Of a DNA stretch of 64,000 nt, positions 18,478 to 28,536 are shown piece by piece. Position 1 is the first letter of the stretch, and each line of letters opens with the position of its first letter. Location of the stretch: contig NZ_CP159578.1 in NCBI RefSeq assembly GCF_040536835.1, positions 2,232,001 through 2,296,000 of the forward strand, written 5' to 3'. A program made the position numbers and the translations under genes. Source of the stretch: Salinicola endophyticus (GTDB lineage Bacteria; Pseudomonadota; Gammaproteobacteria; Pseudomonadales; Halomonadaceae). The notes under the pieces were generated by a model that saw only the letters and a list, made by a program, of their open reading frames with translations, was not told the DNA's origin and did no database searches.

Positions 18478-19310
18478 TGCCCATCCTTACTCTGCAGGTC
18501 ATCGTCGAAGTCGGTCAACGCAAAGGCATCTGCGTCTCTCCAGGCGGGGAAGGTATCGCGAAACGATGACAGTGCCGCTGCCGACAGGGTCACCGTCTCG
18601 ACGAAAGGTGTCTCGGGAGGATGATCCACCAGCGGGTCGCCCTTGAAGTCCACGGCCAGGGAGTCGCCACTGTAGGCCAGACCGTTGCCGTCCTCGCCGA
18701 TGCGATTGACGCCGACCACATAGCTCAGGTTCTCCACTGCCCGCGCCTGGAGTAGTGTACGCCATGGGCGCCGCCGGGGCGCCGGCCAGTTGGCCACGCA
18801 CAGCAGCAGATCGTATTCGAAAGCCTCGTCATGGGGCGGCTGCTGGCGCAGCCAGACCGGAAAGCGCAGGTCATAGCAGACCGCGAGCAGAATCCGGAAG
18901 CCGCGATACTCGACCACTCGGCGCCGGCCACCGGCGGCGTAGTAGCGCGGCTCTTCCCCCATCCGAAAGAGATGGCGCTTGTCGTAGGTCAGCGTGCGGC
19001 CTCCGGGCTCGGCCCACACCATGCGGTTGTAGGCACACCCGCCCTCGTTGATCGCCAGACTGCCGGTGATGGCGCAGCCGCGGGCCCGTGCCTGCTGCTC
19101 GAGCCAGGCCAGGGAGGCGCTCGACTCTGCGGGCTCGGCCAGCGCCGCGGCGTTCATGCTGAAACCGGTGGCGAACATCTCGGGCAGCACGATCAGGTCG
19201 GTCTGCGTCGAATCCAGCGCCCCCATCCGTGCCTCGAGCAGTGCCCGGTTGGCCGCCGGATCCTCCCACTGGAGCTCCGTCTGTATCAGCGTGACGCGCA
19301 GATCGCTCAT
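18474..19310 (-). CDS. YafV-like omega-amidase, carbon-nitrogen hydrolase family
   Basis: About 278 residues of the nitrilase superfamily, with the Glu-Lys-Cys triad visible: VLPEMFATGFS (Glu), TYDKRHLFRMGEE (Lys) and AVCYDLRFPVWLR (Cys). The FATGFSM and HLFRMGEEPRYY text is typical of YafV/NIT2 omega-amidases, which deaminate alpha-ketoglutaramate and similar omega-amides as metabolite repair. The ATG at 19310 has AAGGAG in front and gives the expected MSDLRVTLIQ start, whereas the frame is open to 19355. It overlaps corA downstream. Confidence 0.87.
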   Translation of the reverse strand: MSDLRVTLIQTELQWEDPAANRALLEARMGALDSTQTDLIVLPEMFATGFSMNAAALAEPAESSASLAWLEQQARARGCAITGSLAINEGGCAYNRMVWAEPGGRTLTYDKRHLFRMGEEPRYYAAGGRRRVVEYRGFRILLAVCYDLRFPVWLRQQPPHDEAFEYDLLLCVANWPAPRRRPWRTLLQARAVENLSYVVGVNRIGEDGNGLAYSGDSLAVDFKGDPLVDHPPETPFVETVTLSAAALSSFRDTFPAWRDADAFALTDFDDDLQSKDGQ

Positions 19311-19421
19311 GGGTATCTCCTTGTTCGTGGCGGGATTCTGGAACCATTTTCGCACCCGAAGCGCGCCGCGGACATGATAGATTACCGAGCCGTCATATCG
19401 AACAGCCAGAGAATCACCGCC

Positions 19422-20360
19422 ATGTCAGCCGCCCACCGTTCCGCACCGACATCCGCGACGCCAACCGAGAGCGCTACCGCGCAGCGTCGCGAGGCGCGCC
19501 GCGGCGTTGGCTTCGGGCTGGCCGCCTACGGTATCTGGGGCTGTTTTCCGCTGTTCTTCGCCTTGTTCGACGGCGTGCCGGCGGGAGAGATACTGATCCA
19601 CCGCATTCTGTGGTCGTGCCTGTTCCTGGCCCTACTGATCACCCTGATGCGGCGCTGGTCACCAGTGCGGGCAGCCTTCCGCCAGCCCCGCCGGCTGCTG
19701 CCGGTACTCGGTTGCGCGCTGTTGATCGGTCTCAACTGGGGGCTCTACATCTACGCAGTCGAGAGCCAGCACGTGCTCCAGGCCAGCCTGGGCTACTTCA
19801 TCACCCCACTGGTCAACGTCGCCCTCGGCATACTGATACTCAAGGAGCGGCTGAGCCGCTGGCAGGGCGTGGCGATCACCCTGGCCCTGATCGCGATTCT
19901 GATCCAGCTCGTGGTGCTGGGCCGTCTGCCCTGGATCAGTCTGGCACTGGCGGGCAGTTTCGGCACTTACGGCCTGCTGCGCAAGCAGGTCCCTCTCGAC
20001 GGTCTCTCGGGGCTGTTCGCCGAAACCACCCTACTGCTCCCATTCAGCCTCGCAGCCCTGGCCTGGCTGGTGGGCCAGGATGCCTCACACTTCGGCATCG
20101 CACTGACCAACACCACCCTGCTGGTGGTCAGCGGCGTGCTTACCACCCTGCCGCTGCTGGCTTTTGCCGGTGCCGCTCGGCGCCTGCGCCTCTCCACCGT
20201 GGGCTTTCTGATGTACATCAATCCGACGCTGCAGTTCGCACTGGCGCTGTGGGTGTTCGGCGAACCCCTGTCGCTCCCGCAGTTGACCACCTTCGTGCTG
20301 ATCTGGGTGGGCCTGGCCTGCTATTCGCTCGACGCCTGGCGGGGAAGAAGCACCCGCTGA
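19422..20360 (+). CDS. rarD: RarD-type EamA permease
   Basis: About 312 residues with ten hydrophobic segments in the two EamA repeats of the DMT superfamily. The RarD-typical GFGLAAYGIWGCFPLFFALFD, AGEILIHRILWS and LQASLGYFITPLVNV are readable. RarD proteins were linked to chloramphenicol sensitivity, but their natural substrate is unknown. The N-terminus is about 30 residues longer than usual and hydrophilic, and a start further in cannot be excluded. The gene converges with fliE across a hairpin and a short repeat. Confidence 0.9.
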   Translation: MSAAHRSAPTSATPTESATAQRREARRGVGFGLAAYGIWGCFPLFFALFDGVPAGEILIHRILWSCLFLALLITLMRRWSPVRAAFRQPRRLLPVLGCALLIGLNWGLYIYAVESQHVLQASLGYFITPLVNVALGILILKERLSRWQGVAITLALIAILIQLVVLGRLPWISLALAGSFGTYGLLRKQVPLDGLSGLFAETTLLLPFSLAALAWLVGQDASHFGIALTNTTLLVVSGVLTTLPLLAFAGAARRLRLSTVGFLMYINPTLQFALALWVFGEPLSLPQLTTFVLIWVGLACYSLDAWRGRSTR

Positions 20361-20410
20361 CACCGGTACGCGCCACGACGATACGCGACAAGCCGGCCGT
20401 CCAACGCAAA

Positions 20411-20440
20411 GCGCCCACCGCTGAAACCAGCGGCGGGCGC
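20411..20440. terminator. Hairpin between convergent rarD and fliE
   Basis: GCGCCCACCGCTG and CAGCGGCGGGCGC form a stem of 13 positions with one mismatch around an AAAC loop. It lies 50 bases after the rarD stop. No T-run follows on either strand, so it is a probable but not standard terminator. Confidence 0.5.
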
Positions 20441-20461
20441 CATGGTAGCGCGTGAATAGCG

Positions 20462-20515
20462 CTAGGGTGTGTACGAAAAGTCGCCGAGCGCAGGCAGTTT
20501 TCGTGCAGGGCCTAG
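20462..20515. repeat. Short palindromic element (family A, copy 3, internally deleted)
   Basis: The 54 bases start and end with CTAGG/CCTAG and contain the mirrored TGTACGAAAA and TTTTCGTGCA blocks plus CGCCGAGCGCAGGCA, which also occurs in copy 1. The middle of the longer copies is missing. Its right end supplies the TAG stop codon of fliE. Confidence 0.65.
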
Positions 20516-20835
20516 ATCTGCATGCTCATGACATCTTTATAGGCAGTCACCAGGCGGTTGCGCACCTGCACGCCCATTTCGAAGGAGACGCTGGCCTTCT
20601 GCATATCGATCATCACGTCGTTCAGGGCGACGTCGGGATCACCGGCCTGAAACGCCATCGCCTGCTGGTTGGCGCTCTGCTGCATTTGGTTGATCCGCCC
20701 GATCGAGGCCTGGAGCTCGCCGGCGAAGCTACCGGGCTGATCGGGAGCGGCCGCAGCACCGGCACTCTGCCCGGCGGCCTGGTTAGACAGCGCCTGCATC
20801 TGCTGCAGCGCAGCCTGAATGGCGGGAACACTCAT
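20512..20835 (-). CDS. fliE: Flagellar hook-basal body protein FliE
   Basis: 107 residues, the normal FliE length. FliE joins the MS ring to the proximal rod. The C-terminal half shows the family pattern: [34 protein letters not shown] with a hydrophobic heptad spacing, ending in DVMSMQI. The N-terminal half has an Ala/Gln-rich variable segment. The ATG at 20835 is preceded by AGGAAAT. It is alone on this strand, divergent from the fliF operon. Its stop codon lies inside a palindromic repeat. Confidence 0.92.
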   Translation of the reverse strand: MSVPAIQAALQQMQALSNQAAGQSAGAAAAPDQPGSFAGELQASIGRINQMQQSANQQAMAFQAGDPDVALNDVMIDMQKASVSFEMGVQVRNRLVTAYKDVMSMQI

Positions 20836-21153
20836 GCGGATTTCCTGTAAAAGGGTTGCCTGATGACAGAGACCCGATCGGCAGCGCCATGGCACCACAC
20901 GATGGATGGGACGCTCGCAGACTAGCAGCCAGGGTCGCCACGCCATTGCGCTAAATGCGCGCGAAAACAGCGGCTTTTCCCGTCTTCGGGGTTTACGTTC
21001 AAACACATAATGGCTGCCATCACACATATGCCCCCGGAGCGGGGCCCGTGCTCGCCAGCCGGGCCGCGCTCCGGGACGAGCAGTCCGCGATGCAGGGAAC
21101 GGAAAAAACCGTATGTCGTCGAGTCAAATCACGGTCGCTGAGCGGGGCGCGGC
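20836..21153. other. 318-base divergent region between fliE and fliF
   Basis: The stretch must carry promoters for fliE (left) and the fliF operon (right). No convincing sigma28, sigma54 or sigma70 promoter was recognised. The AT-richest part is 20989-21012 (GTTTACGTTCAAACACATAATGG region), with a possible CATAAT -10 at 21006-21011 but no matching -35. A master regulator of the FlhDC or FleQ type is expected here by analogy, but no site could be identified. Confidence 0.4.
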
Positions 21154-22998
21154 ATGAGCACGGCCACGTCGCCCAACGACACTCAGGCAGCCGGCGCGCA
21201 ATCAGCACGTGCCGGCGCCGCGCAGAAGCCCGGTCGCGACTGGCTGGGCAAGCTGCAGGGTAACCCGCGTATCCCCCTGATCGTCGGCGGCGCCGCCGCA
21301 CTGGCGATCATCGTCGCGCTGCTGCTGTGGGCGCGCGCGCCCGATTACCGGGTGCTCTACTCGACCCTCACCGACGCCGACGGCGGACGGATCATCACCC
21401 AGCTCGATACCATGGGCGTGCCCTATCGCTTCAGCGAAGGCGGCCAGGCGCTGCTGGTACCGGCCGACCAGGTGCGTCCGCTGCGCCTCAAGCTCGCTGA
21501 ACAGGGGCTGCCCCAGGCCAGCGGCGTCGGCTTCGAGCTGATGGACGACCAGGCCTTCGGCATCAGCCAGTTCGCCGAGCAGGTCAACTACCAGCGCGCC
21601 CTGGAGGGAGAGCTTGCCCGCACTATCGCCACCCTCGGCAGTGTCGATCGTGCGCGAGTGCACCTGGCCATGGCCAAGCCGTCGGTATTCGTGCGCGAGA
21701 GCCAGCCCGCCAGCGCCTCGGTGGTGATCGACCTGCAGCCCGGACGCGTGCTCAGCCCCGGCCAGGTCAACGCAATCGTGCACATGGTCTCGAGCAGCGT
21801 GCCCGAGCTCGCTACCGATGCCATCACCGTGATCGACCAGAACGGCGACCTGCTGACCCGGGAACAGGGCGATGGCACGCGGCTCGACGGCACCCAGCTC
21901 GACTACGTGCACAATCTGGAAAAGACCTACGCCGAGCGCATCGAAGCGATCCTCGCCCCTATCGTCGGCGCCAAGAACGTCAAGGCCCAGGTGACCGCCC
22001 AGGTCGACTTTGCTCAGCGCGAACAGACCGCCGAGCGCTACGCACCCAACCAGGCCCCCAACGAAGCCGCCGTGCGCAGCGAGCAGAACAGCGCCTCCTA
22101 TCAGAGCGACGCCGATCTCGCCATGGGCATCCCCGGCGCCCTGAGCAACCAGCCCCCAGGCACCGCGGCGTCGCCGATCAACGCCCCGGGCACCCAGGCC
22201 AATGGCAATGCCGGCAATGACAATACCGGTAACAACGCTGCCAACAACGCCGACAATAACAATGGCAACAATGCCGGCAATAATAATGGCAACAACAATG
22301 CCGGCCAGGATCAGACCACCCAGAACGCCAACGCCCGGACCGGGCAGGTACGCCGCGACAGCACCATCAACTACGAGGTGGATCGCACCGTCGAGCACGT
22401 CAAGCAGCACAGCGGCGCCATCGAACGCCTGTCGGTGGCGGTGGTGGTCAACTACCGTGAGACCACCGGCGAGGATGGGCAGACCCAGACGGTCGCCCTG
22501 AGCGACGCCGAAATGGATCAGATCCGTGGTCTGGTGCGTCAGGCCATGGGCTACTCCCAGGCCCGCGGCGACGACCTCGCGGTGGTCAACAGCCCCTTCC
22601 AGACCAGCGAGCCGACCTTCACACCGCTGCCCTGGTGGCAAGCGCCGGAAATCTGGAGTCTGGGCAAGAGCGTGCTGAAGTACCTGCTGGTCGCGCTGGT
22701 CGCCATGTTCCTGTGGTTCAAGGTGGTCAAGCCGCTGATCCGGCGCCAGACTCGCGACGCCCAGCCCGCCGCCTTCAATGCCCCCTCAGGCGTCTCGGGC
22801 GCAGCGGGTGCCGCCAGCTATCAGCAGGTGAGCGAGGCCGGCGGCGACGACGAGCCCGCTCCCGTCAATTCGACTCGCGAACGCAGCCGGCGTCGCTCCT
22901 CCGGCTACGAGCAGGATCTCAAGGACGCGCGTGAGATCGCCCAGGAGGATCCGCGCCTGGTGGCGATGGTGGTCAGAAGCTGGATGGAAAAGCCATGA
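21154..22998 (+). CDS. fliF: Flagellar MS-ring protein FliF
   Basis: 614 residues. A first membrane helix lies at about 41-60, the ring-building domains ([46 protein letters not shown]) at 65-280 and a second helix at about 502-525 before the FliG-binding C-terminus. Between the ring domains lies an unusual Asn/Gly-rich stretch, residues 349-392. The C-terminal ARE...[14 protein letters not shown] is the conserved FliG-binding tail. The first gene of fliFGHI, it overlaps fliG by four bases. Confidence 0.96.
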   Translation: MSTATSPNDTQAAGAQSARAGAAQKPGRDWLGKLQGNPRIPLIVGGAAALAIIVALLLWARAPDYRVLYSTLTDADGGRIITQLDTMGVPYRFSEGGQALLVPADQVRPLRLKLAEQGLPQASGVGFELMDDQAFGISQFAEQVNYQRALEGELARTIATLGSVDRARVHLAMAKPSVFVRESQPASASVVIDLQPGRVLSPGQVNAIVHMVSSSVPELATDAITVIDQNGDLLTREQGDGTRLDGTQLDYVHNLEKTYAERIEAILAPIVGAKNVKAQVTAQVDFAQREQTAERYAPNQAPNEAAVRSEQNSASYQSDADLAMGIPGALSNQPPGTAASPINAPGTQANGNAGNDNTGNNAANNADNNNGNNAGNNNGNNNAGQDQTTQNANARTGQVRRDSTINYEVDRTVEHVKQHSGAIERLSVAVVVNYRETTGEDGQTQTVALSDAEMDQIRGLVRQAMGYSQARGDDLAVVNSPFQTSEPTFTPLPWWQAPEIWSLGKSVLKYLLVALVAMFLWFKVVKPLIRRQTRDAQPAAFNAPSGVSGAAGAASYQQVSEAGGDDEPAPVNSTRERSRRRSSGYEQDLKDAREIAQEDPRLVAMVVRSWMEKP

Positions 22999-23990
22999 AG
23001 GAAATGAATGGCGCCCGGCGCGGCGCGATCCTCCTGCTCTCGCTCGACGAGGACAGCGCGGCCGAGGTATTCAAATACCTCTCCTCGCGCGAGGTGCAGG
23101 AGATCAGTCAGGAGATGGCCCAGCTCGGCCAGGTATCGCACCAGGACATGGCCGATGTGCTGCGCGATTTTCACAACGAGGCCGAGCAGTTCACCGCCAT
23201 CAACCTGCACACCAACGACCACATCCGTTCGGTGCTGACCAAGGCGCTCGGTAGCGAGCGCGCCAGCAGCCTGATCGAAGACATCCTGGAGAGCTCCAAC
23301 ACGGCCTCCGGTATCGATTCGCTCAATCTGATGGAAGCCTCGATGGTGGCCGAGCTGATCCGCGACGAGCATCCGCAGATCATCGCCACCATCATGGTCC
23401 ACCTCGAGCGCGGCCAGGCCGCCGATATTCTGGAGCTGTTCGATGACAAGCTGCGCAACGATGTGATGCTGCGCATCGCCACCTTTAGTGGCGTACAGCC
23501 GGCGGCGCTGCAGGAATTGACCGAGGTACTCAGCTCGATGCTCGACGGCACCAATCTCAAGCGCAGCAAGATGGGCGGCGTGAGAACTGCCGCCGAGATC
23601 CTCAACCTGATGAACTCTTCCCAGGAGGAGCAGGCTATCGACGTGGTCCGCGCACACAGCGAAGACCTGGCCCAGAAGATCATCGACGAGATGTTCCTGT
23701 TCGAGAACCTGCTCGACATCGACGACCGCGGCATTCAGCTCATCCTGCGCGAGATCGAGACCAACTCGCTGGTCATCGCCCTGCGCGGCGCGGAAGAGGC
23801 ACTCATCGACAAGTTCACCCGCAACATGTCCCAGCGCGCGGCCCAGCTCATGCGCGAGGATATGGAGAACCGCGGCCCGGTGCGCCTTTCCCAGGTGGAG
23901 AACGAGCAGAAAGCGATCCTCGGTGTGGTGCGGCGCCTGGCCGACTCCGGCGAGATCGCTCTGAGCGGTGGCGACGATGGCTACGTCTGA
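22995..23990 (+). CDS. fliG: Flagellar motor switch protein FliG
   Basis: 331 residues. The N-terminal domain binds FliF ([20 protein letters not shown]), the middle domain has the [22 protein letters not shown] pattern with the EHPQ motif for FliM binding, and the C-terminal domain carries the charged torque helix ([33 protein letters not shown]). It transmits torque from MotA to the rotor and sets rotation direction. It starts within the fliF stop (ATGA), and the following fliH start lies inside its last codons. Confidence 0.96.
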   Translation: MKEMNGARRGAILLLSLDEDSAAEVFKYLSSREVQEISQEMAQLGQVSHQDMADVLRDFHNEAEQFTAINLHTNDHIRSVLTKALGSERASSLIEDILESSNTASGIDSLNLMEASMVAELIRDEHPQIIATIMVHLERGQAADILELFDDKLRNDVMLRIATFSGVQPAALQELTEVLSSMLDGTNLKRSKMGGVRTAAEILNLMNSSQEEQAIDVVRAHSEDLAQKIIDEMFLFENLLDIDDRGIQLILREIETNSLVIALRGAEEALIDKFTRNMSQRAAQLMREDMENRGPVRLSQVENEQKAILGVVRRLADSGEIALSGGDDGYV

Positions 23991-24765
23991 TCGACGCCGC
24001 GGCAGTCGCCTGGGTGCCGACGGCGAGCGCTGGCACCGCTGGCAGATGGGCGATCTCGAGCGCAAGCGATCGGCGGCGCCCGGCGACAGCGGCCGTGCCG
24101 AGCCCGCAGAGCCCCATCAGCAGGACGCCAAGGCGGCCGCGCTGCGTGCCGAGGCGGAGCTTGCATGCAACGAGGGCTATGCAACGGGCCATGCCGAGGG
24201 GCATGCGGAAGGTTACCGTGACGGCTACGCCGAGGGTCTGGCGGCCGCCAATGCTGCCGCCGAGCTCGAATTCCACAAGCGGGTGTCACTGCATCTGACA
24301 CCGCTTGCCGGCCTCGCCGAGAGTTTCCGTGAGGCGTTGGCGCAGCTCGATGACGAAACCGCCAACCAGCTGGTCGAACTGGCGCTGATCACCGGCCGCC
24401 AGCTGGCTGGCGAGTCGCTGGCCGCCAATCCCGACCATATCCTGAGCGTGGTGCGCGAACTACTAGAGGCGGACCACAGCCTCAACGGCAAGTCGCGCCT
24501 ATGGCTGCACCCAGACGACCTGACCCTGGTCAGCTCGGCGATCGGTGACACTCTCGAAGCCAGCGGCTGGGAGTGCTGCGCCGATCATGCCCTAGAGCGC
24601 GGCGGCTGCCGCGTGACCAGCGCCAGCGGCGGCCTGGACGCCAGCCTGGGCACCCAGTGGAAGGCGATTCTCGACCAGCGCCGACGACGCCAACCACCCT
24701 CGCCGGACGCCACTGGCACGCCCGATACACCCAGCGAGTCGGATGCCACAGATGGCGATGCGTGA
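23977..24765 (+). CDS. fliH: Flagellar export ATPase regulator FliH
   Basis: About 262 residues. FliH holds the FliI ATPase in check and brings it to the export gate. The hallmark GxxxG-like repeat is clear at residues ~55-80 ([21 protein letters not shown]). The C-terminal FliH/VscL domain follows ([21 protein letters not shown], then a [19 protein letters not shown] end). The basic, Trp-containing N-terminus ([10 protein letters not shown]) is the usual docking site for FlhA. An ATG at 23977 within fliG is preferred to the GTG at 23968. It overlaps fliI by about 23 bases. Confidence 0.92.
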   Translation: MATSDRRRGSRLGADGERWHRWQMGDLERKRSAAPGDSGRAEPAEPHQQDAKAAALRAEAELACNEGYATGHAEGHAEGYRDGYAEGLAAANAAAELEFHKRVSLHLTPLAGLAESFREALAQLDDETANQLVELALITGRQLAGESLAANPDHILSVVRELLEADHSLNGKSRLWLHPDDLTLVSSAIGDTLEASGWECCADHALERGGCRVTSASGGLDASLGTQWKAILDQRRRRQPPSPDATGTPDTPSESDATDGDA

Positions 24766-26161
24766 AACCGAGGTCTCTCCTGCTGACGTAGCGCGCCACC
24801 GGCAGCACTGGCAACAGACGCTGGAGAAGGTGCGCCACCGCGTCGAGGCACTGTCACACTATCGCCACGAAGGACGCATCACGCGTGCCACCGGGCTGGT
24901 GCTGGAGGCGGTAGGTCTGCGCCTGCCACTGGGCAGCGCCTGCCTGATCGAGCTCTCGGGCCAGGGTGACGAACGTTTTGCCGAAGCCGAAGTAGTCGGC
25001 TTTGCCGGCGACAAGCTGTTCTTGATGCCGCTGGCGGACACCAGCGGGTTGCTGCCCGGCGCGCGGGTACTGGCGCTGAGCGGCAACCGACTGGACATCG
25101 CCAGTGCACGCCGCTTTCCCCTCGGCGACGGGCTATTGGGACGCATCGTCGATGGCAACGGGCGTCCGCTCGATACGCGTGGCCCGCTCGATCTCACCCC
25201 CCACGCGCCGCTGGAAACACCGCCGATCAACCCCCTGGCCCGAGCGCCGATCGACACCGCCATCGACGTGGGTATCCGTGCCATCAACGGGCTATTGAGC
25301 GTCGGCCGCGGTCAGCGCATGGGGCTGTTCGCCGGCTCCGGGGTGGGCAAGAGCGTCCTGCTGGGCATGATGGCGCGCTTCACCAACGCCGACGTCATCG
25401 TGGTCGGCCTGATCGGCGAGCGCGGCCGTGAGGTGCAGGACTTCATCGAGAACATTCTCGGCGAGGAGGGGCTGGCACGCGCGGTGGTGGTGGCCGCACC
25501 GGCGGACACCTCCCCGCTGCAGCGCATGCAGGGGGCCGCCTACGCCACCCGCCTGGCCGAGGATTTCCGCGACCAGGGGCGCAACGTGCTGCTGATCATG
25601 GACTCTCTCACCCGCTACGCCATGGCCGCGCGCGAGATCGCCCTGGCGATCGGCGAACCGCCGGCGACCAAGGGCTATCCGCCATCGGTGTTCGCCAAAC
25701 TGCCGGGGCTGGTCGAGCGTGCCGGCAACGGCAAGCGCGGCGGCGGCTCGATCACCGCCTTCTACACCGTACTCACCGAAGGCGACGATCAGCAGGACCC
25801 CATCGCCGACTCGGCGCGCGCCATCCTGGACGGCCATATCGTGCTCTCGCGAGCCCTGGCCGAGAGCGGCCACTACCCGGCGATCGACATCGAAGCCTCG
25901 ATCAGTCGCGCCATGCCGGCGGTGGTCAGCGGCAAGCGACTGCGTCAGGCGCAGCGCTTCAAGCAGCTGATCTCGCGCTACCAGCGCAACCGCGACCTGA
26001 TCAACGTGGGTGCCTATGTGAGCGGTCAGGACCCGCAGCTCGATCGCGCGGTAGCGCTCTACCCGCGGCTGGAGGCCTTTCTTCAGCAAGGAATGGACGA
26101 GATTTCCGACATGGCACACACCCTGGCCGAGCTGGACCGCCTGCTACCCGAGACCGACTAG
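24743..26161 (+). CDS. fliI: Flagellum-specific export ATPase FliI
   Basis: 472 residues, homologous to the F1 beta subunit. Walker A is [13 protein letters not shown] near residue 195 and Walker [14 protein letters not shown] near 285. [15 protein letters not shown] and [26 protein letters not shown] are further FliI signatures. It unfolds and feeds substrates to the flagellar type III gate. Three in-frame ATGs at 24743, 24752 and 24758 are possible starts. An unusually long 171-base gap separates it from fliJ. Confidence 0.96.
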   Translation: MPQMAMRETEVSPADVARHRQHWQQTLEKVRHRVEALSHYRHEGRITRATGLVLEAVGLRLPLGSACLIELSGQGDERFAEAEVVGFAGDKLFLMPLADTSGLLPGARVLALSGNRLDIASARRFPLGDGLLGRIVDGNGRPLDTRGPLDLTPHAPLETPPINPLARAPIDTAIDVGIRAINGLLSVGRGQRMGLFAGSGVGKSVLLGMMARFTNADVIVVGLIGERGREVQDFIENILGEEGLARAVVVAAPADTSPLQRMQGAAYATRLAEDFRDQGRNVLLIMDSLTRYAMAAREIALAIGEPPATKGYPPSVFAKLPGLVERAGNGKRGGGSITAFYTVLTEGDDQQDPIADSARAILDGHIVLSRALAESGHYPAIDIEASISRAMPAVVSGKRLRQAQRFKQLISRYQRNRDLINVGAYVSGQDPQLDRAVALYPRLEAFLQQGMDEISDMAHTLAELDRLLPETD

Positions 26162-26332
26162 ACCAGAGGATAGGGCTGGGCCCGAATTCGCCCCGAGCCG
26201 ATCTCCTCGCATGCCGAATAGCTGCCCTCGGCGCACGCTTATCGAGGCTTTGCCCTGGCCAGATGTGGACCACAATGGCATTCGGTCACGGCTCTCTCAT
26301 CGCGTGACGTCCGGATCACGGAGGTACAGATT

Positions 26333-26791
26333 TTGGCCAACATGCAAGCCATGGCGATGCTGCGCGATCTCGCGCGAGACAGCAGCGACAAGGCGGTCAA
26401 GGATCTGGGTCAGCTGCAGCGCCAGCGCCAGGAGGCCGAGACGCGCCTGGAGCAGCTCTTGCAGTACCGCGAAGAGTATCAGCACAAGCTCCACACCAGC
26501 CTGACCGAAGGCGTCTCCTCGACCCAGTGGCGGGACTTCCAGCAGTTCCTGAGTTCGCTCGACAGCGCCATTGCCCAGCAGCGCCGGCTGCTCAGCGAGC
26601 AGGAGTCTCGGGTCGAGAGCGGCGTTACCCGCTGGCGTGGGGAACAGCGCAAGCTCAACGCCTACGACACACTCTACGCCCGCGGCGAGCGTGATCAGCT
26701 ACAGCACCACGCCCGCGCAGAACAACGACACAGCGACGAGATGGCAGCCCAGCTGCGTCGGCGTCAGCAGGATAACGGCCGCCCCTACTAG
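26333..26791 (+). CDS. fliJ: Flagellar export chaperone FliJ
   Basis: About 152 residues forming one long antiparallel coiled coil, rich in Gln, Arg and Glu (LQRQRQEAETRLEQLLQYREEY). The C-terminal EQRHSDEMAAQL resembles the conserved FliJ end. FliJ sits in the centre of the FliI ring and escorts chaperones. A TTG start at 26333 follows GGAGGT at a usable spacing, and the ATG at 26342 is the alternative. The 171 bases before it contain no readable gene and could hold a separate promoter. Confidence 0.88.
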   Translation: MANMQAMAMLRDLARDSSDKAVKDLGQLQRQRQEAETRLEQLLQYREEYQHKLHTSLTEGVSSTQWRDFQQFLSSLDSAIAQQRRLLSEQESRVESGVTRWRGEQRKLNAYDTLYARGERDQLQHHARAEQRHSDEMAAQLRRRQQDNGRPY

Positions 26792-26854
26792 CCGATGGTT
26801 GGATTGGCGGCAATCAGGCGGTAGCGGGGCATTGAGCCCGACACTTACAGCGAG

Positions 26855-28354
26855 ATGACGACGCGCATGGACGTGACACCGATTCCCCGTATGACCGCTG
26901 CAGGCGACAAGGCAGCAAACGCCAAGTCGAGCGGCGAGGCATCGTCGTCGACGAGCTTCGCCGTGGCGCTGACCCAGGCCGGCGCTAAGCCCCGCTCGCC
27001 GTCGGACGCTGGCGCGGCCGGCAGCCGCGAGGCGCGCCCCGATGCCGCCCGCCTGACCGACGACACCCGCGCTCGACTGCCGGCAGAGCTGGTTGATGCC
27101 CTCGCCAAGCTGGCACTCGAGGAGACGCCCAGTGCCAATGGCGACGACGTTGCCGAGACGCTGAGCGGACTGCTCACCAAGGCCGCCGGCGGCAGTGAAG
27201 ATGGCATTATCGAGGCGCTAAGCGCATTACGCGAGAGCACTAGCGATGCTAGTGGTAACGACATTGCCGAGGCGCTAACCGGCGCGGGCGGTAACCAGGA
27301 AGGGACCACCGAGCAAGCCGATGCGCTGACACTGGCAGCACTGTTCGCCGGCCTGCAGCCACTTAGCGCCAATGCCGATTCGCGCGCGCCGGCGGAGGCC
27401 CGTGACGGGCAACGTCTGACGCCAGCAACCCTGCCATCGAGTGGCCCCGCAGGCTCGGCCAACGTGCTGGCCTCGGCCATCGGACTCGCCACTCGCGACC
27501 TCGGCGGTCAAGCCCCCGCCGACGACCGCGAGACGGCACGTGCCAGCGCACGCGCGCTGTCGTCCGCACTGGACGCTACGGCGGCCCAGCGCCATGGCGA
27601 CACCCTGGCCCAGCGCGACGCGCAGGCTCGCGGCGAGTCGCCACTCGCCGCTCTGCTCACGCGCTCAGCGGCGGGGCATCAGGCCTCGACCCAGGCACAG
27701 GCCACCGCCACTACGGACGCCCCTTTGACCGCGGAGCAGCTGGCCGCACGCGCCCAAACTGCGCCCCAGGGGGTAGAGCTCTCCTCGCTGAGCCGCGGTC
27801 ATGGCGCTTCCACCGAGGCCACTGCGGGCTTTGCCGGCCAGTTGCAGCAGCAGAGCGGCTCACCGCTGGCGATGCCCACCAGCACCGCTCCCGCGGCCGT
27901 GCCGAGTCAGGCCCTGCCAGTCGCGGTTCAGTCGCCCCAGTGGCCCGCCTCGCTGGGTCAACAGGTACTGCAGATGCAGCAGCGCGGTGACAGCCAGATG
28001 GAATTGAAGCTGCACCCCCGCGAGCTCGGCGCTCTGAGCGTCAGTCTGAATGTCCACGACAATCAGGCCCAGCTGCAGATTCTCTCCGCGCACGCGCCGG
28101 TACGCGCGGCTGTCGAAGCCGCCCTGCCGCAGCTGCGTGAGGCGCTGGCCCAGAGCGGCATCGCCCTCGGGGAAGCGATGGTCGGCGATCATGGCCAGTT
28201 CCAGCGCGAACAGCAGGAAGGCGACGGCCGTGGCACCCCGGGCGGCGCGCTCAACGCCACCGGGCTGGCCAGTCTCGACGAATCGGCCGACGCCGCCACC
28301 ACCACGCTGAACACGCTGCTCGGGGCCCGCGGCAATATCAACCTTTATGCCTGA
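26855..28354 (+). CDS. fliK: Flagellar hook-length control protein FliK
   Basis: 499 residues. Residues 1 to about 340 are low-complexity (Ala, Ser, Thr, Gln), as expected for the secreted molecular-ruler part. The C-terminal Flg_hook domain lies at about 365-450, with MELKLHPRELGALSVSLNVHDNQAQLQI matching the consensus LxLxPxxLGxVxVxL. FliK measures hook length and switches export from hook to filament type. Near residues 95-145 two related segments (GDDVAETLSGL and GNDIAEALTGA) suggest a small internal duplication. An ATG at 26867 is a possible later start. Confidence 0.92.
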   Translation: MTTRMDVTPIPRMTAAGDKAANAKSSGEASSSTSFAVALTQAGAKPRSPSDAGAAGSREARPDAARLTDDTRARLPAELVDALAKLALEETPSANGDDVAETLSGLLTKAAGGSEDGIIEALSALRESTSDASGNDIAEALTGAGGNQEGTTEQADALTLAALFAGLQPLSANADSRAPAEARDGQRLTPATLPSSGPAGSANVLASAIGLATRDLGGQAPADDRETARASARALSSALDATAAQRHGDTLAQRDAQARGESPLAALLTRSAAGHQASTQAQATATTDAPLTAEQLAARAQTAPQGVELSSLSRGHGASTEATAGFAGQLQQQSGSPLAMPTSTAPAAVPSQALPVAVQSPQWPASLGQQVLQMQQRGDSQMELKLHPRELGALSVSLNVHDNQAQLQILSAHAPVRAAVEAALPQLREALAQSGIALGEAMVGDHGQFQREQQEGDGRGTPGGALNATGLASLDESADAATTTLNTLLGARGNINLYA

Positions 28355-28536
28355 TCCGCACTGCCGATAATACGGGGGCCGGCACTCGCCGGCACCACCC
28401 TTGCTGTCGTGCGGTTCACGAGGGGCCGACCACCGTCTGAAAGGCGCAGTTAGCGCAAAGGATGGGGCCCTTTTCCGGCAATGACCGGGCACCACGACAG
28501 CGCATAATCCGCTGCAACTTCCCAGGGTTTCTATTC

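Noticed and set aside
20836..21153. sigma54 promoter between fliE and fliF
   Set aside because: TGGC and GC pairs occur on both strands but never with the required 10-base GG-GC spacing.
21202..22641. Long open frame of 479 codons on the minus strand opposite fliF
   Set aside because: Composition is low-complexity (Val, Gly, Ala, His) and it mirrors a certain gene; typical GC-rich shadow frame.
28363..28370. GCCGATAA just after the fliK stop, as a possible sigma28 promoter for fliL-fliR
   Set aside because: No TAAAG-like -35 at a spacing of 10-12 bases; the bases there are TTTATGCC. Probably chance, although a weak promoter cannot be excluded.
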